Assembly (NCBI RefSeq): GCF_016859285.1
Contig: NC_053413.1
Span: forward strand, 18,929,501-18,993,500
Direction: 5' to 3'
Origin: Xiphias gladius
Taxonomy: Eukaryota > Chordata > Actinopteri > Istiophoriformes > Xiphiidae
Length of the DNA: 64,000 nt
Of this stretch, positions 47,284-60,400 are shown piece after piece; the stretch's first letter is position 1, and each line of letters starts with the position of its first letter. Made by a program: the position numbers and the translations under genes. Under the pieces are notes generated by a model, which worked only from the letters and a program-made list of their open reading frames with translations, was not told the DNA's origin and made no database searches.

Positions 47284-47592
47284 TTGGATTACTGACAACT
47301 GAACAACCACAAAAAGATGCAAAACAACAACACAAAACAGTACAAAGTGACTGCAAAGAGATGCAAAACTACAACTACATAAAAACGACATAAAATTACC
47401 ACAGAGACTGCAAGAAAGCGTAACAGCACAACCAGAACACAAACACAAAACAACTAAAAAGGGACACAAAATTACACCAGAAACAAAATATATGCAAAAA
47501 CACCAATATATGCAAAACAACTAAAAAAAGAGAGAAAACGACTGCAAAAAGATTCAAAAGTACTAAAATGAGATACAAAGCAACATAAAAGC
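47284..47592. repeat. Degenerate tandem repeat, (ACTGCAAAGAGATGCAAAAC)-like
   Basis: Units of about 18-24 bp such as GACTGCAAAGAGATGCAAAA, AACTACAACTACATAAAAAC and ACGACTGCAAAAAGATTC follow one another with drift. The Cys/Leu/Phe-rich minus-strand frames over it are repeat artefacts. Confidence 0.7.
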
Positions 47593-48244
47593 TGTGTTTT
47601 TAATTGTTTTGTGTTTCAGTCTGGAGTTCGTGTTATTGTGTGAGAGTGGTAGGAGGCCTTGTACGTGTCTGTGTCCAGGTATTTATTGTCTCATAATCAG
47701 TCCATGAGTTTGATTATTCTCATTTTGTAAGCCATTACGACTGACAGATCCGTCTATCACAAGTTAAAAACAATCATAAGCTTCATAAGCTTTTATTTCA
47801 TTTTCAAAATTAACTTTTTCATATTTTATATTTTCAACCTGACTCTTACGGACTTGACAAAAAGGGAAACACTGGAGCAAAGATGTGACAAAGGAATTCA
47901 AAAAGACTAACTAAAGCAAATACATATAAAATAGCAAAAGAGCAAGGAGTGAGTGTATCAGTGCCTGTGGTGTACAATAGGTTGTGCGTGTGGGTGGTAG
48001 TGGTGCATGAATGGCATAAGGTGCATAAAATTAAAAGGAAGAAAAGAAAAGGTAGTACTGCCACAATAACACCAAATGGATGCCTGTGGGGGAAGAGGGA
48101 GAAAGCCATGACTGAGATGGTCTGGCTCAGGTGCTCCAAGGTGGCACCCACGACCTACCTGTACGACAAAAACATCACAAGCGTTATCCTAGCTTTTATC
48201 CTTTGGATGGGTCAAATTCCAAAAAAATGCCGTATCCTACTGTA

Positions 48245-48900
48245 CCAGTGCTGAGGTGATTAGTCGAATAATCAATTAATCGTTTATGTCATTTATCAAG
48301 CAAAAAATGCCACACGTTCTCCCATTCCAGCTTCTTAAATACGAAGATTTGCTGCTTTTGTCAGTTTTCCATCATTATAGATTAAATTTCCTCTCCACTC
48401 AAAAATGTGTTTTGTTTTTGAAGGAAGAAAGTTTCTCTGTGCTCCCCTTAAATCTCACCTGATGCGTGAATACAAGATGAATTTAATTAGTTTGGAGCCA
48501 GTCGTGTTCCAATATGTAACTTACACAAATGCAGTGTGGAAACTTGAAACCTCCGGCGCACATACACAGAGAATGGACAGGAGACATCTTCTTTCTAGAA
48601 GTTGAACTTTTGAAATCAACAACATTTCATTTGCATTTCATAGTGACGGAGAAGGTAGCTGGGTTTCTTTTGTGGAAAAATCAAATGACACAGATTATTA
48701 TTCAAAGCAGATTATTCTTACATGTCATCAGACACGTCTGGACAGGGTCTTGACTGTTGGTGGTCAGACAAAGCAAGAAATTTAGTGAAGTCACCTTGTG
48801 CTATTGGAAACTGTGTTATTACTTAGTATTTTGTGACATTTTATCGACAATCAAAAGAAAAAAAATCAACAGATTGATCAATAATGTAAATAATCTTCCA
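48245..48900 (+). repeat. Dispersed TTGATTAAT-type teleost repeat, copy 7, interrupted
   Basis: The first half (48245-48395: ATAATCAATTAATCGTTTAT, TCAAGCAAAAAATGCCACAC) and second half (48740-48900: TGACTGTTGGTGGTCAGAC, GACATTTTATCGACAATC) are separated by about 350 bp of unrelated sequence. This suggests a later insertion. Confidence 0.65.
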
Positions 48901-49215
48901 TCTTATGTAGTCTATTCAGTGTAGTGTCAAAGCCCAACCAGTTATCTGGTTGGAGATGACTTGTTTTCTTGGGCTTGACAAAGCCTCAGAAGACACTGTT
49001 TTCATACACTCAGTAGTTCTCCTCATGAGGAGCAAATGGACATTGATGTGTAAAACTGATAGAGTGCCCCGTTAACATGACACAATTAACTGTGGTGTTG
49101 TGGAAATGAAGACAGGCAGACATGATCTGAGCCCTTTGAGTCCAGATTTATTGATACGACTGTGCAGTCACAGAGCATGGTGGCACACACGGCCGCCTGG
49201 CCGGCATGGGACAGT

Positions 49216-49243
49216 GACACACACACACACACACACACACATG
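49216..49243. repeat. (CA)n microsatellite
   Basis: A short CA run. An AATAAA on the minus strand (49147-49152) lies nearby and is one distant candidate for the PDE1C polyadenylation signal. Confidence 0.9.
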
Positions 49244-49513
49244 CACATACATGCATACGCACACACCCATTCACTCTCAGTTATTCTGTCTTACCGAGGA
49301 ACTATTGTTAACTAATCGTTAACTCATTGTTTTTCAATTGTGTCAGTCACCCTGCTGACCAGCGGAGCAGTTTGTAGTTTGATACAACATTAGAGAACTG
49401 GGAGTTTAAAGTGGAAAAAAATGCTCGTCTGAAATGTATTTTTAAAATTTTGTTGGTGGTGAGAATGGTTTGCCAGCTTTATACAGCCCACTGCATCACT
49501 TTTTGTTTATCGC

Positions 49514-49534
49514 TCTCTCTCTCTCTCTCTCTCA

Positions 49535-49591
<57 letters not shown>

Positions 49592-49592
49592 C
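49514..49592. repeat. Compound (CT)n(CA)n microsatellite
   Basis: CT units (49512-49534) followed by about 27 CA units. Confidence 0.96.
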
Positions 49593-49899
49593 ACACTCTC
49601 ATCGATAGAGCAGGTCACAGTGAGGAGATCAGAAATGCACATCGGGTATTTTCCGGCAGTTTCACACACACACCCTCACACGTTCTCGCTTTACATCCAT
49701 CTAACGTCAGTGACTAGAACAGTTTGAGATCAGACATTATAGAATGATTCCGACTAAACAAGGAAACAAAGCATTAAACAAACAACAAATAATCTGTTCC
49801 ATAGTAACCGTTACAAATCACCACGTTTAGAAGTCCTTACATGTCATAAATACAGCTATGTTTCTGATTATGGTCGGTATAAATTCCTGTTAAATATTC

Positions 49900-52475
49900 A
49901 TACAGTAGGCTATCACAGTAGCAAGTGAAAGATAGAGCAAACTACAAGACTGTACATGTCTCAGTCCCTTGGTACAGAAAATATATTCTGCTTTACCAAG
50001 TGTCAGGCAGGCTATTTTGAGGATGCAATCATTTTTGTTTTTGTTCTATGTATAAATGCATTTTGCTATGATTGTTACGCTTTAAATTTACAGTTCAGAG
50101 TTTTGAGCCACTTGAATTTTTCTGACTTCCAAGCTGGTGGAATAAAACATATCAGAGACAGACACACAGAGGAGAGACAAAAAAAAAAAAAAAAGTCACA
50201 TGTTGAAGAGATACTTTTTGAGTGAAAAAAGGAGCAAACAGTACAGTAGAACAAACAAGATACACTATAAAGCACAAAAACAGCTAAAAAAGATTTTTTT
50301 TAAATGAAAGAGAGAAAAATATACCATAAAATATACCATTATCAGTACCATATTTCTGAAACATCAAACTGCTGACTTTACAAACAGACTTTCCAACAGT
50401 GTCTAAAATAAAGGTCTTTACTCAAGACTTCTTTAGTGTGTAATATTGAAGGAAGATATTCACTGGTTTGCTTGACTGTACCTGGACCAGCACAGACTCA
50501 AATGACATCACAAAATTCGTTTTCCTACAGGTGAAAGGTGTGAAATGGAAAGTACAGATATAGGCACACAATCAGCCAGCTGGCTTGCTAACCACTGACT
50601 GTATTTTTTTAGGTAGAAAGTAGCATTGCATGACAAACTGCTATGTCCCAGCACGATACTAGTGTTCCTGTTATAATATAAAAATGGGGAGTGTGTATTA
50701 AAACAAAGAGGCTAAAAAAGAATTTATAGTTCCTACAGTTTTATATAAAGTTTTAGGTTTTAAATTATTCACCCCTTTTGAACCCCATATGTGCTATACA
50801 TATTACAATATGTAGCAGTATAAACATGTACTGTATACTTTAAAATAAGATTAGAATATGCCAAGGACATGGTCTTGGCACAATGAATTTAGGGAATTTT
50901 AACAAAATAAAAGTGCACAATTTTAGGGAAAACATACCTATCATTATGCAAATACTGCCAAAATGCTTGTTTTCCCTTCTTCCACTTACACATATTAAGA
51001 TAATAGTAAAGCTGAACCAGCGTTGCAGGGGTTCAATATGTTACATCTGCACAGTAAGCAATATTTGCATCTTCTATACACAACATTACAAGCCTAAAAA
51101 ACCGGGCAAACAACCAAGAGGCGGATACAGTTTGGAATCACAGCCTCGGATGCATCACAAAAGCATGATGGATAGATTCAGCTGGCTAATAGGTGTACAA
51201 GCACACTGTAAACACGTCAATTGAACATTACACCAACAACCTAGGAGGTGAAGCTGCTGTAACATAACTCTACTGCAAAATAAAATAACGTACATATAAG
51301 ATTTTTTTCTAATTCAGCGACAATGTTGACTTTTTGCTACAGCTTCAATATACACATAAGAAGGCATCGAGAAGAAGTCTTTTGACGAAGAAATGGCATA
51401 CAATGTGAGGATATTAGACACATCTAGTGCATGATTCGTATAGGACAAATGCAAAACAAATGTTACAAAAGAAAGTAAACAAAAAGATTTTATACATTAC
51501 AAAAACTTAAATGCATTTGTGTGTGTGATATGTCTGAAATGCAAAGGTTGCATTCTAATTTTTGGACATTTACCACTACAATATCTTACATTATATCCAA
51601 AAAAAAATGTCCATTTTTGGATTGTGGAATTGTAGGATTTCTACTCCTCCTCAGACCCACACATGTACAAACCTTCAATATATACAGTGGAGAGGACAAA
51701 CACACACAAAAAACAATACAAACCTGGCTGCAAGGAAAACGTATTTGAGTGTCTAATGAAAGCACTAAGAAAGTAAACAGGTTAAGAGGGGAAAAATGAG
51801 CCATAACTGGTGGTAAAAAAAAGGGTTTTTCTAGTAGCCATATAAACTTATGAGACTTCCAGCAGGAGGTCCAAAAGCACAAGTTTTCTGCTAGAGTGGG
51901 TTTGTTTTAGGAGTACTTGCTACTAAAATAATAGTGTGGCCTGTGAATTTAATCCCAGTGCACTGTACACATACTCATATACTGTAAATACTGTGTACCA
52001 GTTCACGTGCATGTATTCTGCAAGTTTGACAAAAAAGCACTCCTGTATTAATTTTCAATAACTAAAAAAATGGCTACATGTCTGTGGTTGCGTTGAGTAA
52101 AAGATTGGCAAACTAAAAAAGAAAAGCAACATTTTCAGTATCAGTCTTTCAAAGGCTCCTCTCGAACCCATCGTCGATGTCATCTTAAGGTCATTAAATC
52201 TGCACTGTCTTTATCAATAAGCAGGGAGGGAGCTATAATGCAAACGGGTAAAGCATGGGACTATAAACATGGTAAAAGTAAAAACAGTTGATCATAAGGA
52301 CAAAAATGGAAGTGAAGGTGTGAGTTTCTTGGTGTCCTGTGGAGGGCGACACAGTCCAACTAATGGCCTTCCCTCTGATGCGAGTCTGAGTGAGTTCTCC
52401 CAACCAAGTTTTAAAAGCAGGTTCAGGTCGACAGCAGCACAGCAGAGATGCCGCACTGAATAATCCACAGCTCAC
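49900..52475 (-). other. Likely PDE1C 3' UTR and flank
   Basis: This AT-rich sequence follows the inferred PDE1C stop and lacks the repeat families found elsewhere, which would suit a long 3' UTR. No coding exon is visible. I could not identify a convincing polyadenylation signal close to the stop. Candidates on the minus strand are weak (ATTAAA near 51945, AATAAA at 49147-49152). Confidence 0.35.
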
Positions 52476-54430
52476 TTACTCCATCGCTACCTCTGCTTTG
52501 GGGAAGCAAATAAGGAATATTTAGGGGAGATTAAATATAAACAAACAGACATAGACGAGCTGCGAACAGGGGGAAATCTCCCTGGAACGTCAATTAAATT
52601 ATAATATCTAATTATCATTTTTCCCATGATTAATAAGCAGTCGTCAGCTTTTTCAAAAATAGAATTTAATTGCAAGGAAAACTGTTTGGAGTCAGAAATC
52701 TCCACTGAAGTACAAATACAGAGTAATCCTCTTAAGGCAGGGTAGTATTTCTGTGACCATGCTAACCATCCATATCCTCGAGGAAATGCAGGGACAGGAG
52801 ATTGAAACATTGGTTTACACTTTATTTTAGAGAGTCATGAAATAGATACTTCAGCTTATATTTTGCCAATATTCATGGGCTGCAGAAATAAACTCACCAT
52901 CGACAATTTTGTTCTTGTTTTCTTCACCCTTTGGAGATTCAGCCCCTTCAGACAACTCTCCTGAAAAGTCAATATAGTTTTTTTATTTGTCATGCTGACG
53001 CAATGTCTGCATCCTATCCCGAAATCATCCTCTCTCTTTTTAGTTAGTGATTAAGATTTTAATAAAAGACAAGACAAAACAATTCATTGATTAATCGTGA
53101 AAAAAATCCTCAGAATAACTGATGATGGAAATGATCGTTATTTGCAACCCTACTTGGTATTAAATCCTTTTCTGAGTAAGGCCTTCCAAATATTTCTTAA
53201 ACACACGTATCTCCTACAAAGATGCCAATAATACACTTGTTGTGGCATCTCTGAATTATTTATGAGGTTTACTGAAAGCCAGTGGATACAAGAAGTTGGG
53301 AGATAATACAAATATCAACTGTTTCACTAATAATAGTATGAAAAAGGGTTGAGACAGCAAATGTGGATTAACATTCACCATGGCTATAATGAACAGTTGG
53401 TTATGGAGAAGGACTTTGCATACCAACGTGTGTATAGCACATTTAGAGAAATAGATTTATGTCATGTGTATTAAAAACAAGCCATGCTATGGGATGACAC
53501 AGTTAAAGGGATGTACCGTTATGCAGTGGAGGACTCTTGTGTGTGGTGCTCCCAGGCTGTGCTCCCTGCTCTGTTTCCCCTGTGTTACCATCTGGTGTTC
53601 TGCTGACCTCTGCTGACTCGGGCGCCTCCCCCTCCACTTTGTCCTCCTTTGGTTCAGGCTGTTCTGATTCTGCGTCGACCTCCTGGGGCTCCATAGCCTC
53701 TTCCTGCTGGGCTCGCTCCTCTGCTTCCTTTTTAGCTCTCTCCTCCGCCTCTGAGGTCACATGGAGTGTGAGAGCAGGTTAGCGTGTGCATGTGTGTGTA
53801 TGTGTGTGTGTTTGTGTGTGTGTTCATGTGCATTAATTCATAACAACTTACTTTTTGCTTTTAAGTAAGTAATGGATGAGAGAGCTCATTGGACTGTTTG
53901 TTCTATTTTAGACCTGATATTAGGTAGATTTCTCAGACTCTATAGAGTGTTAACTTAAAAACTTTGAGATGTTATAAGTGTTGTTCTTGATATTCTAACA
54001 TGTTAGCAAGAAGCTACCTATTTACACATCCGGCAGCAACATTAGCATTCTTTGGAGTTGTGTTTTGGTTCAACCAATGAATGTAAGTTCAATATTTACT
54101 CTCTCTTAGCTCTGGTCTCCACCAACTCCCGAAGGAATTTATCTAGCTATTTAGTTGCTAAATGCTCCGCTATGTTTACCAACTAGTTGCTGCTACTGAG
54201 CAGGGAGCATACAGTTGGTTTTTAGAGCCTTTTTTCATCAAAAACGACACTGATGAGAGTGGTAAAGTTGCAGATTGGAAAACCAAAATATTGAGCTGAA
54301 GGACGCTAAAATGCTCTGTAGAGCTGAGGGGAACTGTTGATTCTCTCTTCATCAATACAAGCAATACCTTTCACATACATATAATCATGTTATATATTAA
54401 CATTGTCAGTGTAAAAATATAAATCATAGC

Positions 54431-54461
<31 letters not shown>

Positions 54462-57400
54462 GCCACTTTACTGGTCCCATTTTCTAAGATGGTTCACTTT
54501 ATAAAGAGTTTATAAGTCATAACTAATGACTGTATTAGTGGTTAAAAATCATTTAGTAATGATTTATAGACTTGGGCAAAACATTCCCATTGCTAGGTTG
54601 TGAAAAAAATCCCTTTGGCTGGTGTTTATACTTTCTATTTGGTAATAAATATGGGTGATAATCTAATAAATGCACATCAATTTCTCATGTGTAGGCCACC
54701 AAGTCTGTAGTTAGAAATGTCAATAATTCATTAATAAATTCTTCTTACAATAAGCCCTCAACTCTCCAGTTCTAAATAATAATAAAATGTTACTAATGCA
54801 TGCATGCAGTCAAAACAAGTGTCACACAGGAAGAGGATAAATACCAGCCACAGGGATTTTACACACTCTGGCAACCTAAACGTTATTCTTATCCCACGCA
54901 TTGCAGATGGCTAAGAGCACTGCAGCTTTATGTGACAATTTTCTCCATTCTGGTGGATCTGAAGATCTGTTCGGACAGATCAGCTTTTCCCCCAGCTTTG
55001 ATATTCCCTGAGTCCCCAAATCACTTCCATTTTATCAGGTTAACAAGTTGTATGTGTGAACAGTACCTTTAGTAGCCTGGGCTTTCCACCTCTCTCTGTT
55101 CTGGTAAACCTCTTCATTCCACAACGCCTTGAAGTTCTTCATGTCCACCGTCAGCAGAGAGCTTTGGCCTGATGAGCTGCTGTCGGAGCCCATGCTCTTC
55201 ACACTGTGCCTTTTGGCTTCATCTGAGCTAATACTGTTCAGACTTAACAGACCAAAATGAAAGGGAAGAAGGCAGTTAAGAGATAAACAGGACTAAGTGT
55301 CTACAACCATGCTAGCAGCTCTGTGAGGCTGTACGTAAGCACAGTGGAGCTTTGAGCTAAATGCTAAGGTCAGCATGCTCACAAGGACAGTGGTATTGTT
55401 TAGCAGGTAATGTTTACTGTGTTCACCATCTAATTTTAGCATGTTAGCATGATAATGTTGAAAATGTAAAGTAAAGCTCAGACTGATAGAAATGTCATTA
55501 CTTTTGCAGGTATTTGGTCACAAACCAAAGTAATTGACTATTTGTATTTTTAACCAGATGATGGCGCTAGATGAACACATGAGAGTTTAGTTGTCACAGT
55601 GCCAACTACTCAGTCTGTGAAAATAGTTGAATAATGTCTTTTGTTGTTCAGGGGTTTTCAACTCTGAGACATAATTAAATTCAGTGTGACTTTCACTCTC
55701 TGAGGATATCCGAGGCAATTAAGGTACTTTAAAACCATTAGCGGCTGATTGCCGCAATTTGCATCAAAAATTGCACTCCTTCCATTCAGATTTGACCGAG
55801 TCATAACTCAGACAAGTCTGAACGCACAGGCATAATACACATATTTTGAGTCTTGATGTGACTTACTTTCTCCAAAGATATCTATATAATCCATATCGCC
55901 AATGTCCATTGTGAATAAATGTCCATGAATCCGCTTAGAAATCATACAAAAAAGACACTCTTTAAAGCTCCAGAACTTGCCTAAGAGTCCTCACGTTTTA
56001 AAATTTTCTTTAGTATCAAAGTAATCCAGTGATAGTTGTCTGTAAATCCATGGGTACATTGCAAGCAGGAAGTGCTTATAGCTTATTTGGCATACTTGGT
56101 GCCAATTTGCCAGAAATTTGTAAATTTTATTTTTTAACAGAAACTCTTCAAACTAGAAGTGTGGGGTTTTAACAATGTGGGCATTTTGGAGGCAGGGAGT
56201 GAGGGGTTCCAATGAAAGATGCTATCAACATTTTTGAGGTTTTTTGAGATTGAACCATGCTAGGGACTAAAAGTCAGAATACAGTATCTTGGCTTCTGTT
56301 GCATCAATTTTGACTATCCTTTCTCTAATATCTCTCTCATGAGTCCCCCAACTTTATGAAAGTGCAATACTAAATTGCTAGAGTACCCTTTTAAGGGATC
56401 ACCAACGTTATTCCAATTCACCATTTGGGGGACATGAATTTCATGGCAATCCATCCGATAGTTGTCAAGACACTCAGAACCACAGCTATCAACCTCTTGG
56501 TGGCAGTAGAGGAGGGAAGTTCAGGAGATCACCAAAGTCAATTAGGGCACAGCGCCTGAGTGCCACGAATGTCTGCACAAAATTTCACGGCAATCCATTC
56601 AATAGTTTTTGAGATATTTCCAAAAACTGAAGGCCGTGCCATCCCTAAAATCACGGCACTAGCTTGGATAAAAAAACATGAGCTTTCAGGCGTTCTGAAA
56701 GAAGAAAAAGGAAAGACAGGTGGATATAAAGAGATAGACAGAGTGAGAAGACATAGTTACACATGACTGAAAGCAACTATAAATGCTGTGAATAAACAGT
56801 CCAAGGAAACCCATAAGCGTCCAGGTGTGTCCCGTGTCAGATATTGTTGCACAAGTGGCCACAATATCTGAGATTTCCACTCAGTTAGCTTCGACTGGAG
56901 GCCGACTGAGTGATGCTAATGACTGCTGTTCGGGGAGGCTGATATTGATGTGCAGGTGCAACGGAAGATGAAGACCCAGGCTCCCCAGTACTACTAAAAT
57001 AAAGTAGTCACTAACACTTTATCTCTCTCTGAAAAGCTTAAATATTAGTAATGCGAGAACAAGAGGAATGTACTTTTTTTTGGGGTGCTTTCAAAGCCTT
57101 GCACATTCTTTATTTATAACATGGCTGCAAGAAAAGTAATGAGCCAATTAATTATGCCAGTGGAGACAAAATCATTTTCTTTTGTATCTTGGGGGGCTAT
57201 TGTGTATGCCAAACCAACACTGAGGCGCATTTTCGATCAAGGATGGCGAAGCGAAGTCGACTAGCATCTCTAAAATGTCAATTTCAAGGTGTGTGGCTCT
57301 GCCTGATGAAAGGTGGAGACATTTCCACGCACAGAAATGGATTACTCATGGGAGACTCATCTGCTGTTTTCAATACTTTTCATTAGATATGCTGTTATTG

Positions 57401-60400
57401 CGGAGGAGCCGTTGAGGTTTAATCATCTCATTGCGTGCATAGTTACTCAGAGAGGTATGAGAAGTTGGAGGGTAGAGAACAGTAAAGTCACTCACTTCCA
57501 TCTGCTCAGTCCTGCTACCTAGCAGCATATAAGACTCCAAACTTGCTAAATGATCTCTCAGCATAAAGAGGAAGTGCTGCCACTCACCTTGAGCGTCGAA
57601 AGCCAGCAAAACCTGAATGGGAAGCCTCGTCGATGAGCGGCGTGACGATACGCTCCATCATGTCTGTCAGCACAGTGAAGGTGGGCACCACGATGAAGTC
57701 TATGAACCCTGGTGACAAAGATGTTGGAAAATCCAGAACATACTGTCGTTATATACATATTCATATTCTTTATTTAAGTGTTTTGAAGAGGTTAATGCAG
57801 ACAAAGACGAGAAGAAGCTCAGAACAATCACTGAAATTGCTGGGATTTATGAAATTAAGATTGGAAGACTACAGGTATGAAACTGATCATAAAGTCTGAG
57901 CCTAAGTCTGTCGGTGTTAATACTATGAGCTGAGCCTTGGGGGGGGGGGCTGTCCTTTTACTCTTCTGGCCTGTTACTTTTCAAAATCAGGTTTTGGCCC
58001 TGTCACTTTAACATCACTGTTTCTGTAAAATCTCTCTAAATAGTGTCCTCACATGGTCTAGCTGCCAAAATACAGATGGGAGAAGCTCTGAGCTGATAAA
58101 AAAGTTGATATGCTAATCTGGGTCACCTTCAATTATCATTGTGCACTCACAGCTATTAAAAGATGTATTCACGTTTTTTAATTCTATGGTAAAACAACAC
58201 TCACATGCCTATATGTACATTGAAACTGTTATTGTTCGCTATTATTGCTCCTCCTGTCCATACAAGAAATCCAACATTATTTATCATAAAGTATCAGTTC
58301 TAACGAGCATATAATAATACATAAATTTACGTAAAATTTCTATCTTTTTAAAACTAACATTGCTATGAAAGCACAATGACCAATTTCTTCAAAATATATT
58401 TGCTATACTGACATAAATGTATGTAGATACAGGAAATGGTGCACTCTTGGGTGTTCTATAGATACTTTCACATAGGAAAGGTCAGTTTTCTCAAATAAAC
58501 TTGTCCTGGAGCAGAACTTGTGTACATATACAGTCATCATGTACAAGCTTTGTATGTATGTGAGGGTGGAGTAGCCACTAACCGATCTGGGACTGTGCCA
58601 CCATTGTGGACTTTCTGTCGCAGAGCGGAGAGAACGGCAGCCCGAGCTCTGCTTCTTTGTCCCCCTGGAAATACAGCGGCCTCCTCAGTCAAAATCATTT
58701 TCAGTATTTGGTTTCTAGAAAAATGTTCCCCACTCTCCAGGCATACCAAAACGGCGCACTGTGCATGCACTCACTCATAAACACACACTTAAACTGTACA
58801 CATACACCACCACCACACACCATATGCTCACACTTCTATCAACAGGCGTTGGATTTGTCTGGCTCCCGTCTCAAGTGCTTTTGGGGCACAAATGTGTTTC
58901 ATTTTCCCTTTTGATTTCTCACAAACAGATGAGATGTGGAGTCAGGAGGCAAGGTTCTTTGGAGAAGCTATTTATCATCAATTCACATCTCAAGAGACAA
59001 AGACCTTGTGAAAGCACAATAACAATTGTACTGATAGTAAGAACAATGTGGATTAATAATGGAAGAGATGAAAGCAATGAGGCATCCAGTTAAATGTCTG
59101 TCCTTCTTGCTTACATTTACAAAAACATTTACTTATTATTTATAGCAAAATGCACTGTTTTATCAAAGAGATGATGTTCTATATTAGACTCTTCCATGGC
59201 GCCTGTGATGGCATCATATTTGAAAATGGCAAAGAGGAGAGTATTTGAAATTATACTTAAAAACATGACTGCATATCATACTGATGTAAACTGCCTTGGA
59301 GTGTAGATTTGTACCAAAGTGCCATATTAAAACAATCATTAAGAAATATCATTGTTATTTTACTCTTGGTGTTACTCTGCAACTGTGTGAAAGAAACCTG
59401 ACAATACAATCCTAAATACCAGCACCAAAGGAGCAGTTAAAAGCAATGCTGAGAAAAAATAAATCAACGCTACTTCAACCCTAGTGTTTCATTTTTCAGC
59501 AATCCCAAGAAATCCTGGGAAAATAGTTCCTACCAGACTCCACACCAGGTCCAACAGAGCAGATATTTTTAAATAGCACTAAAAAAAGAGATTTAACTCA
59601 AAGGTCAAGAAATAACTTTCAGTCTCAACTTTTATACCAATATGGTCAAAAGGTTCTTAAAGTGTTCATAAAAAAAATTGAACATGGAAAATTGCAGCCA
59701 CTAAATCAATCTTGTTCTGAGATTGTTTTGCCAAGAACATTAATGCTGTCTGCATTTTATTTAAGTGTTTCATTCATCTGTGTGCTCTGGGGCTTGCTTG
59801 CGTAATGGCATGTTTTACTCCGACACTTAAATGGACTCGTGCCATCTTTCATTTTTCAGTTTCACCTGTACTCTTCTGCCACAAACTGTTCAGTTTCAGA
59901 CTGTTGGAACCTGAAGGCTGTGTTGAAATGTATTTCATCATACCAGAGATTTTCCAACTCATGAAGGCAATTAAACCGTTAATGCCCAATGGCCGCACTG
60001 CACTTCTCTTCACTTCTCTGTGAGCAGCCAGGTACACCCACACACCTGTCTGAAGAACTCCTCTAGTAGGGAGGTGGTCCAACGGTGGTGGAGGTCCCAG
60101 CTTTTGGCCGGGTGGCTGATGTCTGCTGTGTGCAGCAGCAAGGACAGAGCTTTAGGCTTGTCAATGCTAGAAAAGAAAGGAGATACACAATTTTTAAAAC
60201 TGAGGTCCGCCAGAGAGTATTTATTCATTTGTTCTGTTTTTTTTCTAAGTGCTTCTGTACACTTGCTTTTTATTTTATTTTATTTCTTTGTTTTTGTTGT
60301 TGTTTTACATGGTATTTAGGCTTTGTTTGATAGAAAAAGATGTCAAAGTTAATGTTAAAGAAAACCAAACAAACAAGTTGATCTTAATAAAGTACGAATT

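Noticed and set aside
47260-47578. Cys/Phe/Leu-rich minus-strand frames resembling a membrane protein
   Set aside because: They arise from a degenerate A-rich tandem repeat on the plus strand.
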